From positions 992,001 through 1,056,000 of the forward strand of contig NZ_QPJW01000001.1 in NCBI RefSeq assembly GCF_003337355.1: a DNA stretch of 64,000 nucleotides, in the 5' to 3' direction. This stretch comes from Fontibacillus phaseoli (GTDB lineage: Bacteria > Bacillota > Bacilli > Paenibacillales > Paenibacillaceae). The notes below the pieces were generated by a model. It did no database searches. It was given only the letters and a program-made list of their open reading frames with translations, and was not told the origin of the DNA. Position numbers and translations under genes: made by a program. Every line of letters begins with the position of its first letter. The stretch's first letter is position 1. Below, in pieces: positions 17,076 to 26,208 of the stretch.

Positions 17076-17339
17076 TAGTAGTATCCTGTTGCGGAATAAT
17101 GCTAAATATAAATCCTAATCACAGCGGATGTTGATGTAGTGCAGATTACGATCGAAGTTTTAAAAGTAAGGGCGAGTAAGCTCCCTCGAAATGATTCAAT
17201 TTCCTCACTCAAACTCATGAATTCGCAGGATTTTACTCTGTAGTTAACGTGGAGGAAGAAGGCAAGGGCGGAGGTGGTAGCTGGGATTTGTAGAAAGGGC
17301 ATGACGAAACAAGGATGAAATAGAACCACCCATATTATT
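17076..17339. other. Junction sequence without an identifiable gene
   Basis: Downstream of the reductase the minus-strand parA frame stays open but no longer resembles ParA. I recognise nothing in this stretch on either strand. It probably represents the far side of a deletion that removed the 3' half of parA. Confidence 0.35.
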
Positions 17340-17791
17340 CCATATATGCTGGCTGCAAGAGCATTGATCGTCAGCAAGCCAAGCGAAGGATTAGTATCAA
17401 TAATGATGAAGTCGTAGTTTGGCTTCATCGGTTCCAGCAGAGAGGCTAGAGTTTTTTCACCGCCCATTTCATCCCGCAAGTTGATTTCGGCAACGGACAG
17501 CTCAATGTTGCTCGGGATGAGGTCGATATTGCCGTGCGAGTGAATGTAATCTTCAGCAGGCGGAAGCGGCTCGTCGCTCATAATGGCGTTCATGACATTG
17601 AACATGGAGAACGGAAGTTGATCTGGTTGCTCAATACCAAAGCACATAGAAAGATTGCCTTGTGGATCGAAATCGACAAGTAGTACTTTTTTTCCTTCAT
17701 TAGATAAGGCGTAAGCAAGGTTGTAGGCAGTGGTCGTTTTACCTGTACCGCCTTTCTGATTGGCGATGGTGATAACGGTGGTTTTTGCCAT
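17340..17791 (-). pseudogene. 3'-truncated ParA/Soj-type ATPase
   Basis: From ATG 17791, with GGAGGG upstream, it starts [20 protein letters not shown] with the deviant Walker A (KGGTGKTT), then [10 protein letters not shown] and the Walker B region [20 protein letters not shown]. After about residue 150 the sequence loses similarity, and the frame runs on into unrelated residues. An intact ParA would have roughly 100 more residues. No parB is nearby. Such ParA proteins are typical of plasmids and integrative elements, so this is a relic of mobile DNA. Confidence 0.7.
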
Positions 17792-18068
17792 GAAATATAC
17801 CCTCCCTGGAGCATTCGCTCCGTAAATTTGGTCAATGGTAGGGGCGGGCTGGCTTTGCTTCAGTTCTTTCCGAGTTCTTCCCAACGTTCCAAAATGGCTA
17901 CTTTTTCAGTGATCGTCGGGAAGTCAGACTGGCTCTGATTTCAACGGAAAAACCCGCGAAAAGCCTTGATTCCACAAGGCTTTTCGCGGGTTTTAAATTC
18001 CTCTTCTTGGACTTAACTTCTGCTCATGTCGCAATAGAGTGTGCGACTCAAAATCGCAAGCGGTTTGC
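17792..18068. other. Interval between the parA remnant and sspH
   Basis: No gene is recognised here. The only clear structure is the strong palindromic terminator listed next. Confidence 0.4.
17951..17992. terminator. Perfect 18-bp bidirectional terminator
   Basis: Left arm AACCCGCGAAAAGCCTTG, loop ATTCCA, exact complementary right arm, followed by TTTTAAA. It lies about 75 bases downstream of the sspH stop and probably ends that transcript. Confidence 0.75.
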
Positions 18069-18248
18069 TTATGTCTCGGTTAACTGGGACAGCGCCACCT
18101 CTTGCTCTTGTTCTGGCTGATCGAGGGGATAGATCCGGGCGGTTTCATTACGCTCGTTCACATGCTGAATATAGATAGGTACGCCGTTACAGGCGACGTT
18201 TACCATCGTAGGCGAGGCTACGATTTCTTTGGCGCGTTGGCTGTTCAT
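18069..18248 (-). CDS. sspH: H-type small acid-soluble spore protein
   Basis: A 59-aa forespore-specific protein of the SspH family, minor DNA-associated SASP deposited in the spore core. The family sequence is obvious: MNSQRAKEIV, then NGVPIYIQHVNE, ARIYPLDQPEQE and a short acidic tail. The start is ATG 18248, with GGAGG 6 bases upstream. A longer in-frame extension upstream is ignored because it is not SASP-like. It is expected to be transcribed by sigma G late in sporulation. This gene supports the view that the organism forms endospores. Confidence 0.92.
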   Translation of the reverse strand: MNSQRAKEIVASPTMVNVACNGVPIYIQHVNERNETARIYPLDQPEQEQEVALSQLTET

Positions 18249-18388
18249 TTTTATTCCTCCTGGGTGATGATGCTCGAGTGGTTTCTGTAATACGTTTTCC
18301 CATCTTTCTGGGAAATATTCTTTGTGGAGCGCTGCTTCGTACATGCCTGCCCATTTCGCTTCACAGCATGGCCTGGGATTAAGCGAGA

Positions 18389-18417
18389 AGAGCTCAAGGA
18401 CGATGTCCTAGAGCTCT
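18389..18417 (-). terminator. Hairpin after the truncated metallophosphoesterase
   Basis: A long near-palindrome: AGAGCTC and GGAC pair with GTCC and GAGCTCT around a GAT loop. It lies about 12 bases beyond the phosphoesterase stop. Confidence 0.6.
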
Positions 18418-18429
18418 CTTCATCATAGA

Positions 18430-19395
18430 TTATTCGATGTTCAGTTCCACCGGATCGGAGTTCATCCGGCTGCCTGCCGCGCGGATCACAAACCGGTAGT
18501 TCTCCGCAGCGCTGATCTTGCTAACGGTCAAGCTATACTCCGTTTTGCCGGGCTCGACGCTAACATATGCATTCCAATAGGGCTTGATCATTCCGTTTTC
18601 TTCATAGATTCGGAAGCCTTTCACGGGTTCGGCGCTGGATGCGGGCAGCTTCCAGGAAATTGTGGCTTTCCCGGTGTTCACCTGGATTTTGGGGTCGCTG
18701 ACACGCTCAGGCTTGAGGTCCGTCCGCTTGATTCCGTACTCGTCGTATTTTTTGACGCCGTTATTGCCGGAAGACTCATCCTTTTTGGCGGCGGTATATG
18801 CCTTAATCTTTAGCAGGTCATCAGATACGAATACATCGGTGAACATCTTTTTAAAAGGTTGGGCATGGATCGCGGCAAAATAATCATCGTATCCCGGATA
18901 CTTGGTATAAAATTTATCTCCGAAAGCATTGGACATCAGATAGACTGTCCCCTTGGGGTTGACGGCGTTTCCTTGTTCATCAAACGTGATTTGACCGGGG
19001 GGCACCACTTTGTCGTTCAGCATTTGGTAAGATCTCATATACATGTGGTCGTGCGCCTCGAATACCAGGTCGATCCCCATTTGGTCGAAGGCCGGGACGA
19101 GGATTTTTTTATAGAATTGAACGCGATCATCCTCCCATTCCCCCGCATTGTCACCCGCAGAGTTTGGGCTTTTGTGAAGGGCTACAAATTTCCATTTGGC
19201 ATTGCTTTTTGCGACGACATACTTCATCCATTCGACCTGATCCTCAAACTCCCGGTCCTGTCGCTTGATCTCACCGTTACTGGACAGTTCTCCGGCATAC
19301 TGCGTGTTGAAAATCAGAAAGAGGGCATTTCCGTATTCAAAAGAATACACGGAGCCGTCACGTTTTTCCTTTACTTGAGAGAGTAAACATGCCAA
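18430..19395 (-). pseudogene. N-terminally truncated metallophosphoesterase with fibronectin-like domain
   Basis: The open frame encodes the C-terminal part of a purple-acid-phosphatase-type esterase. Present are FVALHKSPNSAG and FEAHDHMYMRSYQM, with the late metal-binding His pair, then a C-terminal fibronectin type III-like domain (SDPKIQVNTGKATISWKLPA). Missing are the signal peptide and the early metal motifs (GDxxD and GNHD) that an extracellular enzyme needs, so it cannot be a complete enzyme. Its ATG has AAAGGAG upstream, joined to a palindromic operator, so the 5' end looks captured from another gene by a deletion. Confidence 0.7.
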
Positions 19396-19412
19396 TCTCC
19401 TTTCGCGGATAA

Positions 19413-19426
19413 TTAAAGCGCTTTAA
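19413..19426. promoter_or_regulatory. cre-like palindrome TTAAAGCGCTTTAA
   Basis: A 14-bp perfect palindrome with the AAAGCGCTTT core typical of LacI/CcpA operators. The outer TG/CA of a consensus cre is TT/AA here. It lies about 18 bases upstream of the truncated phosphoesterase start. Confidence 0.45.
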
Positions 19427-19580
19427 CTTTTGAATAAAACGCATCGAAAGGTCCGGCCGGCCATTCGCTGTTAAATATATGGAAGGGAGGCAGAAATCAG
19501 AACACACAAATCGCCTGGTCTTCCGGGTGAAGACGGCTAGAATGTTGCGTAGTTGCCGCTACCGCGAGGTTCCCCTTCGT

Positions 19581-20468
19581 TCAATAATCGGAAATGCCGC
19601 CGGATCTGTGGGAAAGGTGGTTGATGAACGCCTGGATCGTGTTGTCCAGGAACATATTTTTGCGATAAACAAGCCCGACTTTTTTTCGGGGAGCCGGCTG
19701 TGCGAACGGAATCACGGCGACGTCGGGATTTTGCAGCGTATTGGCGTAAGAAGCGGGCAAAATCGTACCTCCGACGCGATGAGTAACCATTTCGACCTGG
19801 GACTCCATCGTGGACAGCTCCATAACGGGTTTGAGACTCAGGCCGGCAGATTCGCAGGCTGCATCGATCATCTGCCGCACTAAAAACTTGGACTGGAACA
19901 AGACAAGAGGAAGACTGCCAAGCTGTTTCAGTTCGACGGAAGCGGACCGGGCCAAAGAATGTTCACGGGACACAATCAGGGCCAATTCCTCGTCGAAAAG
20001 CGGCAAGCTCACCAACTGCTCGTCTTCCAGCGGCAAAAATACGACGCCGAGATCCAGGCGGTTGCCAAGCAGGCCTTCATGGGTTTCATCGGTCGCAAGC
20101 TCGATCACGTTCAGGTTGATGCCGGGGTACTGGCGGTGAAAGGAAATGAGCGCGTGCGTAATCAGATGGTTGCCGGAGCAGCCGATTCGCAGTCGTCCTC
20201 GCTTTAGGCCGGCCAATTCGCCGATCTCCAGCTTCGCCTGTTCCAACTCGTGAAAGACGCGCCGGGCGTGCTCCATCAATATGATCCCGGGCTGGGTCAA
20301 GTGTATTTTTTTCCCGGAGCGGTGAAAGAGCGGGGTGCCAACATCTTGCTCCAGCAGGCGGATCTGATGGCTGAGTGTCGGCTGGGTGATCCCGAGCTTC
20401 TCTGCGGCTTTTGTAAAATGCAGTTCCTCGGCAACAGCCAAAAAATAATCGAGAAGCCGATGCTCCAT
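19581..20468 (-). CDS. LysR-family transcriptional regulator
   Basis: About 295 aa with the standard N-terminal HTH (MEHRLLDYFLAVAEELHFTK, AAEKLGITQPTLSHQIRLLE) and a C-terminal type 2 periplasmic-binding fold. ATG 20468 has GGAGAGGA upstream and matches the family start; a longer form adds five residues. It is divergent from a branched-chain aminotransferase gene, and a LysR box lies 16 bases upstream of its own start. It probably controls both itself and the aminotransferase. The inducer is unknown. Confidence 0.9.
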   Translation of the reverse strand: MEHRLLDYFLAVAEELHFTKAAEKLGITQPTLSHQIRLLEQDVGTPLFHRSGKKIHLTQPGIILMEHARRVFHELEQAKLEIGELAGLKRGRLRIGCSGNHLITHALISFHRQYPGINLNVIELATDETHEGLLGNRLDLGVVFLPLEDEQLVSLPLFDEELALIVSREHSLARSASVELKQLGSLPLVLFQSKFLVRQMIDAACESAGLSLKPVMELSTMESQVEMVTHRVGGTILPASYANTLQNPDVAVIPFAQPAPRKKVGLVYRKNMFLDNTIQAFINHLSHRSGGISDY

Positions 20469-20484
20469 AGCAATCCTCTCCATT

Positions 20485-20550
20485 ATAGATAATTTCTATG
20501 ATTATAATTGATATCATGTTATTGATCAATGTTTAATCTGAGAGTATAGT
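20485..20550 (+). promoter_or_regulatory. LysR box and promoter of the aminotransferase gene
   Basis: A T-N11-A type inverted repeat, ATAGATAATTTCTAT, is at 20485-20499. The promoter is TTGATC at 20522-20527, a 17-bp spacer and TATAGT at 20545-20550. The box centre is about 65 bases upstream of the expected start, the classic LysR recognition-site position. Confidence 0.7.
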
Positions 20551-20590
20551 TAACATAAAAGTAACGGTTTAAGAGAGGGAGCGTATCTCA

Positions 20591-21658
20591 GTGAACAACA
20601 TAAAAGTCGTAAAGGCTGAACAATTGAAGAGCAAACCTGATGCAAATAGCCTTGGATTCGGCAAATATTTTACGGACCATATGCTGGTGATGGATTATTC
20701 GGCGGACCAACAGTGGCATGATCTCAGAATCGTACCTTACGGACCGATCTCGCTGGATCCGTCGGCGATGGTTTTCCATTACGGCCAGGAAGTGTTCGAA
20801 GGCATGAAGGCATACAAAACGGCAGACGGGAACATCTCTCTGTTCCGGCCGGACATGAACTTGAAGCGGCTAAATGCGTCATGCGAACGGATCAGCATTC
20901 CGCAGGTTGATCCCGAGGTATTGCTAGAGGGGATTGTTCAGTTGGTGAACCTTGAACGGGAGTGGATTCCGGAGGGAGAGGAATCTTCCTTGTATATTCG
21001 TCCTTTCATTATCGCTACGGAAGCTTGTCTCGGCGTTCGGGCGGCGAAGGAGTATAAGCTGCTCGTCATTTTGTCGCCGGTCGGATCGTATTATCCCGAA
21101 GGGATTCACCCGGTTTCCATTTATGTGGAAGACCAGTATGTGCGCGCGGTCCGCGGGGGAACGGGGATGGCGAAAACATCGGGCAATTACGCCTCCGGGA
21201 TAAAAGCGCAGGAAGCGGCCAAGCAGGATGGCTATTCCCAGGTTTTGTGGCTGGATGGCGTCGAGAAGAAATATATCGAAGAAGTAGGAAGCATGAATGT
21301 ATTTTTCAAAATCGGCGGCGAGATAATCACTCCGGCACTGACAGGCAGCATTCTTGCCGGTATTACGCGAGATTCCGTGATCGCTTTGCTTGCTTCATGG
21401 GGAATTCCGGTGGTTGAGCGGCAAATCTCCGTGGAGGAGCTGTTTGAAGCGGCGCGCCAAGGCGTCCTGGAAGAGGCTTTCGGCACCGGGACGGCGGCCG
21501 TGATTTCTCCGATCGGTACGATGAAATGGGAGAATGAGCAAATTTCGATCGCCGGCGGACAGACCGGAGAATGGTCGAAGAAGCTGTATGACTCCATTAC
21601 CGGCATTCAGAAAGGCGAGCGTGACGATCATCTCGGATGGCGTCATACCATTTCATAA
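20591..21658 (+). CDS. Branched-chain-amino-acid aminotransferase
   Basis: A 355-aa PLP enzyme of fold type IV (class II BCAT, IlvE/IlvK type). It interconverts leucine, isoleucine and valine with their 2-oxo acids using glutamate/2-oxoglutarate. The PLP lysine is Lys195 in [12 protein letters not shown]. Other blocks seen are [43 protein letters not shown] and [15 protein letters not shown]. The GTG start has GAGGGA 10 bases upstream. It is a single-gene unit with its own promoter, LysR box and terminator. It could serve biosynthesis or catabolism of branched-chain amino acids, or branched fatty-acid precursor supply. Confidence 0.92.
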   Translation: MNNIKVVKAEQLKSKPDANSLGFGKYFTDHMLVMDYSADQQWHDLRIVPYGPISLDPSAMVFHYGQEVFEGMKAYKTADGNISLFRPDMNLKRLNASCERISIPQVDPEVLLEGIVQLVNLEREWIPEGEESSLYIRPFIIATEACLGVRAAKEYKLLVILSPVGSYYPEGIHPVSIYVEDQYVRAVRGGTGMAKTSGNYASGIKAQEAAKQDGYSQVLWLDGVEKKYIEEVGSMNVFFKIGGEIITPALTGSILAGITRDSVIALLASWGIPVVERQISVEELFEAARQGVLEEAFGTGTAAVISPIGTMKWENEQISIAGGQTGEWSKKLYDSITGIQKGERDDHLGWRHTIS

Positions 21659-21692
21659 ACCAACAAGCATCAGTTCACATATAATCCATACC

Positions 21693-21732
21693 AAGTCATC
21701 CGGGAATCGCCGGATGACTTGTTTGTTTTTTT
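21693..21732 (+). terminator. Intrinsic terminator of the aminotransferase gene
   Basis: An 11-bp stem, AAGTCATCCGG, with its complement, a 6-base loop and a T-rich run. Confidence 0.9.
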
Positions 21733-21883
21733 AAAAGATAGAGGCTCTTAAGATGTCCGGTTCTGCGGATGTATTTGGATTAAATTGGTGCCTTGAAGGA
21801 ATTTACCGGAATGTTGTCGAACTATTAATGACGTAAATCAACAGGTGGAACCAGCATTGATTGGAAGATATGGGGGGGACATA

Positions 21884-22300
21884 ATGCATACTACCGAGTT
21901 TGCCAGACTTTTGGGCATCATCATGAAGGACTATCAGACGCATATGGAGGAAGAACTGGCTCCCGGATTGACGACGTCACAACTGGCTGTACTGGAGGTG
22001 CTGGAGCGGGAAGGAAACCTGAAGCCATCCGATCTCATCCCTTTCCTCGCGACGACGCCGGCTGCGGTGACGATGCTGCTTGACCGGATGGAACGGGGCG
22101 AATTGATCCGCCGGGACAGGGATGAGAATGACCGCCGCATCGTATGGGTGTCGATTACGGAGAAGGGCAAGCAGGAGGCTGAGCGAGGGGTACGGGTGCG
22201 CAACGAGTATTTAAGCATGGTGCTGGACCGCATCTCGACACATAACCAGCAGTTGCTGGTCTATTTGATGGGGAAGATATCCGGAGTGAAATCATCCTAG
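21884..22300 (+). CDS. MarR-family transcriptional regulator
   Basis: About 138 aa, a compact MarR winged helix: LTTSQLAVLEVLEREG, then TTPAAVTMLLDRMERGELI (recognition helix) and RDRDENDRRIVWVSITEKG (wing). The ATG is preceded by GGGGGGGA; an in-frame upstream extension is ignored. It is a single-gene unit with its own terminator. No adjacent efflux pump or enzyme gives a target, so it probably acts on itself or on remote genes. Confidence 0.88.
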   Translation: MHTTEFARLLGIIMKDYQTHMEEELAPGLTTSQLAVLEVLEREGNLKPSDLIPFLATTPAAVTMLLDRMERGELIRRDRDENDRRIVWVSITEKGKQEAERGVRVRNEYLSMVLDRISTHNQQLLVYLMGKISGVKSS

Positions 22301-22346
22301 TATTGCTTCAACGACTTGATTCTTCTATGGATGATATGAAAAAGTG

Positions 22347-22375
22347 AAAATAACTGGATTTTCACCAGTTATTTT
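22347..22375 (+). terminator. Terminator of the MarR gene
   Basis: An 11-bp stem, AAAATAACTGG and its complement, with a 7-base loop. The right arm runs into TTTTT. Confidence 0.8.
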
Positions 22376-22539
22376 TGTGCATATTGGAGTCATCAGTAAG
22401 TTAACTGTAGCACATACAGCTAATTCAGCCGGAAATTACGATGATAAAGGATTTGCAGTAATTAAATGTAGATTTTACAGTAAAATTGTGAATTTAAGCG
22501 AAAACATGCAAAATAACTGTAAGAATTCCAGTTAATTCG

Positions 22540-22617
22540 AAAAGGCTGTTCTATAGCCGTCGAGATCGCATTGCATTTGCAATCCGAAATCGACTTGACT
22601 ATGGAGCAGCCTCTTTT
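22540..22617 (-). terminator. Long imperfect hairpin after the RluA gene
   Basis: Arms of about 30 bases with few mismatches (AAAAGGCTGTTC against its near complement) and an inner ATTGCA/GCAAT stem. On the minus strand the stem ends in CCTTTT, directly downstream of the pseudouridine synthase stop. Confidence 0.65.
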
Positions 22618-22622
22618 CTTAG

Positions 22623-23390
22623 CTAAAACCCGCCATCCCAACCCGCTGTGCAATCTTCGGCGATCTGAGAGTAGACGACATCCTCCCACAGATTCCAAGG
22701 GTACAGGCGGGGCGGGATGGAGACCAGATCGACCGGTTCCTTGGTAACCGGGTGGGGGACGCCGACGTACAGCGACCATAAGGCGATCTGTTCTCCGGGT
22801 TTGTTGACGGCGGAGCCGTATTTTTGGTCCCCGTACAGCGGGCAACCGAGCTGGCTAAATTGGACTCGGATCTGATGAGACCGGCCTGTGTGCAGCTTGA
22901 TCCGCACCAGGGACAGGCCTTCCTGCGGCGAGCTGCCGAGCACGCGGTAATCCAGAATCGCTTCCTTGCCGCCAGGCGTCCCCTTGGGCACGATGCTTAC
23001 GGTATTCGTTCGCTCATCTTTCAGCAGCGTATCGGTCAGCTTCCCGCTTTGCAGAGGAGGCAAACCGCGTACGATTGCCACGTAGCATTTGTCGAACCGG
23101 CGGGTTCTTACCGCGTCGGAGAGGCGGGAGGCGGCCTTGGAAGTTTTGGCAAAGATCATCGCGCCGCCTACAGGGCGATCGAGCCGATGCACCAGGCCCA
23201 GGTAAACGTTCCCCGGTTTCCTGTACCGCTCTCTGATGTCTTCCTTGAGCAGCGTCAGCAGGTCCGGATCGCCGCTGGCATCTTCCTGGGTCGGCACGTT
23301 AACCGGCTTTTCAATCCCCAGAAGATGGTTATCTTCATAAAGAATCGCCATCGCCGGATGTCCCGACGTTCGCAATGGTCCGGCTTCCAT
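22623..23390 (-). CDS. RluA-family pseudouridine synthase
   Basis: About 255 aa. It isomerises uridine to pseudouridine in rRNA or tRNA. The catalytic Asp71 lies in LVHRLDRPVGG; other family blocks are AILYEDNHLLGIEKP, the GRSHQIRVQ block (HTGRSHQIRVQFSQLG) and CPLYGDQKYG. There is no S4 domain, as in the YhcT/YlyB short forms. The ATG at 23390 has GGGAGGA upstream and starts two bases after the stop of the methyltransferase gene, so the two are an operon for RNA modification. A longer in-frame extension would overlap the upstream gene and is not supported. Confidence 0.9.
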   Translation of the reverse strand: MEAGPLRTSGHPAMAILYEDNHLLGIEKPVNVPTQEDASGDPDLLTLLKEDIRERYRKPGNVYLGLVHRLDRPVGGAMIFAKTSKAASRLSDAVRTRRFDKCYVAIVRGLPPLQSGKLTDTLLKDERTNTVSIVPKGTPGGKEAILDYRVLGSSPQEGLSLVRIKLHTGRSHQIRVQFSQLGCPLYGDQKYGSAVNKPGEQIALWSLYVGVPHPVTKEPVDLVSIPPRLYPWNLWEDVVYSQIAEDCTAGWDGGF

Positions 23391-23392
23391 GC

Positions 23393-24256
23393 TTATTCCT
23401 CCCAGCGGCCCAAAATTCCGCACGGAAGATGAAGCCCGGACTTCGTGATCGGGAGCCCCAATTCCCCTGCGGAAATTCGGCCGCCATACTGCCGTTTCAC
23501 GGTCATCGACAGCATGTTGTGCAGAACGGTCGGCGAGATTCCCGTCGTGTAGGAATTGATCAGGAAGAACAGCGGGGTATCCGACAGAATCGAAAGGCAG
23601 GATTCCACAAACGGATACAGGCTGGTCTCCAGCTTCCACATTTCACCGTTAGGCCCGCGCCCGTAAGACGGCGGATCCATAATTATCGCGTCATATTTGT
23701 TGCCGCGCCGCTGTTCCCGTTGGACGAACTTGAATACGTCGTCCGTGATGAATCGGACGGGACGGTCGCCAAGCTCGGAAAGCGCAAGGTTTTCCTTGGC
23801 CCATTGCACCATCCCTTTGGCTGCGTCGACATGAACGACCGAGGCGCCTGCTGAAGCGGCTGCCACGGTTGCGCCGCCCGTATATGCAAACAGATTGAGC
23901 ACCTGGATCGGCCGGCCAGCCGAAGAGATCTTGTCCATCATCCAGCGCCAGTTTGCCGCTTGTTCGGGGAACAATCCGGTGTGCTTGAAGTTGGTCGGCC
24001 GAATATAAAATTTAAGGCGGTCATAGGAAACCGTCCACCGCTCGGGCAGTTGCTTCTTCATATCCCATTGCCCGCCACCGGAAGAACTGCGGTGATAGTG
24101 ACCATGGACTTCCCGCCACTCCCGGTTCTCCTCGCGGATCGGCCAAATAATTTGCGGATCCGGCCGCCGGAGGACAACATCTCCCCAACGTTCCAACTTT
24201 TCACCGTCTCCGGTATCAATGACTTCATAGTCATTCCAGTCGTTTGCTACGTACAT
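23393..24256 (-). CDS. Class I SAM-dependent methyltransferase (RlmI/RlmL-like, RNA)
   Basis: A 287-aa Rossmann-fold methyltransferase. Motif I is VLNLFAYTGGATVAAASAGA, the motif II acid is in VVHVDAAKG, and motif IV is IIMDPPSYGRG, the NPPY-like pattern of 23S rRNA cytosine-C5/guanine-N2 enzymes of the RlmI/RlmK group. The N-terminal part WPIREENREWREVHG is also typical of this uncharacterised Firmicute subgroup. It is translated just upstream of the pseudouridine synthase, which fits an rRNA-modification role. Confidence 0.88.
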   Translation of the reverse strand: MYVANDWNDYEVIDTGDGEKLERWGDVVLRRPDPQIIWPIREENREWREVHGHYHRSSSGGGQWDMKKQLPERWTVSYDRLKFYIRPTNFKHTGLFPEQAANWRWMMDKISSAGRPIQVLNLFAYTGGATVAAASAGASVVHVDAAKGMVQWAKENLALSELGDRPVRFITDDVFKFVQREQRRGNKYDAIIMDPPSYGRGPNGEMWKLETSLYPFVESCLSILSDTPLFFLINSYTTGISPTVLHNMLSMTVKRQYGGRISAGELGLPITKSGLHLPCGILGRWEE

Positions 24257-24489
24257 TCTAAACCTTCCTTCCGTCTAATGAACGGCTGAACCCGTTCGCA
24301 CTGAGCCAATCCCAAACTTCTCGATTCGCTAGTTATTGTACCTTATTTTTCTACATGCATGCCAGCCTATGTCAAAACTTCTCGGGAAATGCTTCAGTAG
24401 CAAATAGCTAAATCCGAATTGAGGTCTTTGAATGGAAAGAAATCTATGTTAGTCTGTTTTGCAGTAGACATAGATGGGAGAGGGAACAG

Positions 24490-26208
24490 ATGCTTCGGCG
24501 TTTTTTTTCGTATTACCGGCCGTATAAGAAATTGTTTATTTTGGACTTCACTTGCGCCGTGGTTGCCGGCCTTCTCGAACTGGGTTTTCCGATCGCCGTA
24601 AACCAGTTCGTCGACAAGCTGCTTCCGGGCAAGGACTGGGCCATGATCGTGTGGGCTTGTGCAGCGCTGCTTGGCGTTTATGTACTCAACACGGTACTGA
24701 ATTATATCGTAACTTATTGGGGCCATATGCTAGGCGTCAATATCGAGACGAATATGCGGAAAAGCATGTTCAATCACCTGCAGAAGCTGTCGTTCCGTTT
24801 TTACGACAATCATAAAACCGGCCACTTGATGTCACGGATTTCGAACGATTTGGACAACATCGGCGAAGTGGCGCACCATGGCCCGGAGGACGTATTCATC
24901 GCCGGGATGACCTTGATCGGTTCGTTCCTCCTCATGCTGGCAATCAACTGGAAACTGGCCGTTCTGACGTTTCTCGTTGTACCGGTGTTAGTGTGGACGG
25001 CGCTTTATTTTAACGGGAAAATGACTAAAACATACCGCGGCTTGTTCTCGGCTCTGGCGGATTTCAACTCCAGGGTCGAGGAAAATATCGGCGGGATTCG
25101 CGTTGTTCAGGCGTTCGCCAATGAGGATCACGAAAAAGCGCTATTCAATGAAAACAACGGCAACTATCGGGCGACCAAACTGCAAGCATACAAAATTATG
25201 GCGGGCAGCTTGTCGGTCAATTATATGCTGATGCGGCTCGTTTCGCTGTTCGTCATGGTCTGCGGCACATGGTTCGTTATTCGCGGCGAGCTGTCTTATG
25301 GGGAATTCATCGGCTTCCTGCTGCTGGCAAACGTGTTTATCCGCCCAATCGAAAAAATCAATGCGATTATCGAAAGCTATCCGAAAGGCATCGCAGGGTT
25401 CAAACGGTATCTTGAAATCATGGATACGGAGCCGGATGTGGCCGATTCGGCCGATGCGGTTGACGCCGGATGGCTGAAAGGGGATATCGTCTTTGACAAG
25501 GTCAGCTTTGGATATGATGACGGGGACCAGGTGTTAAAAGACATCAGCATTGAAATATCCCCCGGCGAAACCATCGCTTTTGTCGGTCCTTCGGGGGCAG
25601 GAAAGACGACGCTATGCAGCCTGCTGCCGAGATTCTATGAGGTGAGCGGCGGAAGTATTTCCATTGACGGCACGGACATCCGCAATATGACCCTGGCTTC
25701 CCTCCGGCGCAATATTGGGATTGTTCAACAGGACGTTTATTTGTTTTCAGGCAGTATCCGGGAAAATATCGCCTACGGCAAGTTGGGGGCAGGGGATGAA
25801 GAAATCTGGGCGGCGGCGCGGCGGGCCCAATTGGAAGATTTCATTCTTGCGCAGCCGGAAGGCATGGACACAGTCATCGGTGAGCGGGGAGTCAAGCTGT
25901 CCGGCGGCCAAAAGCAGCGGCTCGCGATCGCGCGGATGTTTTTGAAAAACCCGCCGATTCTGATTCTCGATGAGGCGACTTCGGCGCTCGATACCGAAAC
26001 GGAGCTGGCAATCCAGGCGTCGCTGACCGAATTGTCGGCGGGGCGGACGACGCTCGTGATTGCGCACCGGCTGGCAACGATAAAAAATGCCGACCGCATC
26101 GTCGTCGTGACGGAGGAAGGCATTTCCGAGCAGGGCCGCCATCAGGAACTGGTCGGCGCCGGCGGCCATTACAGCCGCCTGCACCAGGCTCAATTTGGCG
26201 TTTATTAA
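24490..26208 (+). CDS. ABC transporter, fused permease and ATPase (exporter type)
   Basis: A 572-aa half-transporter: an N-terminal six-helix membrane domain (residues about 15-320) and a C-terminal ATPase with Walker A GPSGAGKTT near 366, signature LSGGQKQR near 472, Walker B ILILDEATSALD and the H-loop IAHRLAT. A homodimer is likely, related to the YknU/YfiB/MsbA-like lipid or multidrug exporters. GGGAGAGGG precedes the ATG. It is a single gene, with its 3' end overlapping the convergent GNAT gene by 4 bases. The substrate is unknown. Confidence 0.92.
   Translation: MLRRFFSYYRPYKKLFILDFTCAVVAGLLELGFPIAVNQFVDKLLPGKDWAMIVWACAALLGVYVLNTVLNYIVTYWGHMLGVNIETNMRKSMFNHLQKLSFRFYDNHKTGHLMSRISNDLDNIGEVAHHGPEDVFIAGMTLIGSFLLMLAINWKLAVLTFLVVPVLVWTALYFNGKMTKTYRGLFSALADFNSRVEENIGGIRVVQAFANEDHEKALFNENNGNYRATKLQAYKIMAGSLSVNYMLMRLVSLFVMVCGTWFVIRGELSYGEFIGFLLLANVFIRPIEKINAIIESYPKGIAGFKRYLEIMDTEPDVADSADAVDAGWLKGDIVFDKVSFGYDDGDQVLKDISIEISPGETIAFVGPSGAGKTTLCSLLPRFYEVSGGSISIDGTDIRNMTLASLRRNIGIVQQDVYLFSGSIRENIAYGKLGAGDEEIWAAARRAQLEDFILAQPEGMDTVIGERGVKLSGGQKQRLAIARMFLKNPPILILDEATSALDTETELAIQASLTELSAGRTTLVIAHRLATIKNADRIVVVTEEGISEQGRHQELVGAGGHYSRLHQAQFGVY

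Larger units (their letters stand above)
22301..22622. other. Intergenic interval with two terminators
   Basis: Apart from the terminator of the MarR gene and the large hairpin of the convergent RluA gene, I see nothing coding or structured in these 322 bases. Confidence 0.5.

Noticed and set aside
18249..18344. N-terminal extension of SspH
   Set aside because: The extension is not SASP-like and the internal ATG has an ideal ribosome binding site.
20086..20529. Open frame overlapping the LysR gene in another frame
   Set aside because: The LysR frame has full family sequence; the other is a shadow in GC-rich coding DNA.
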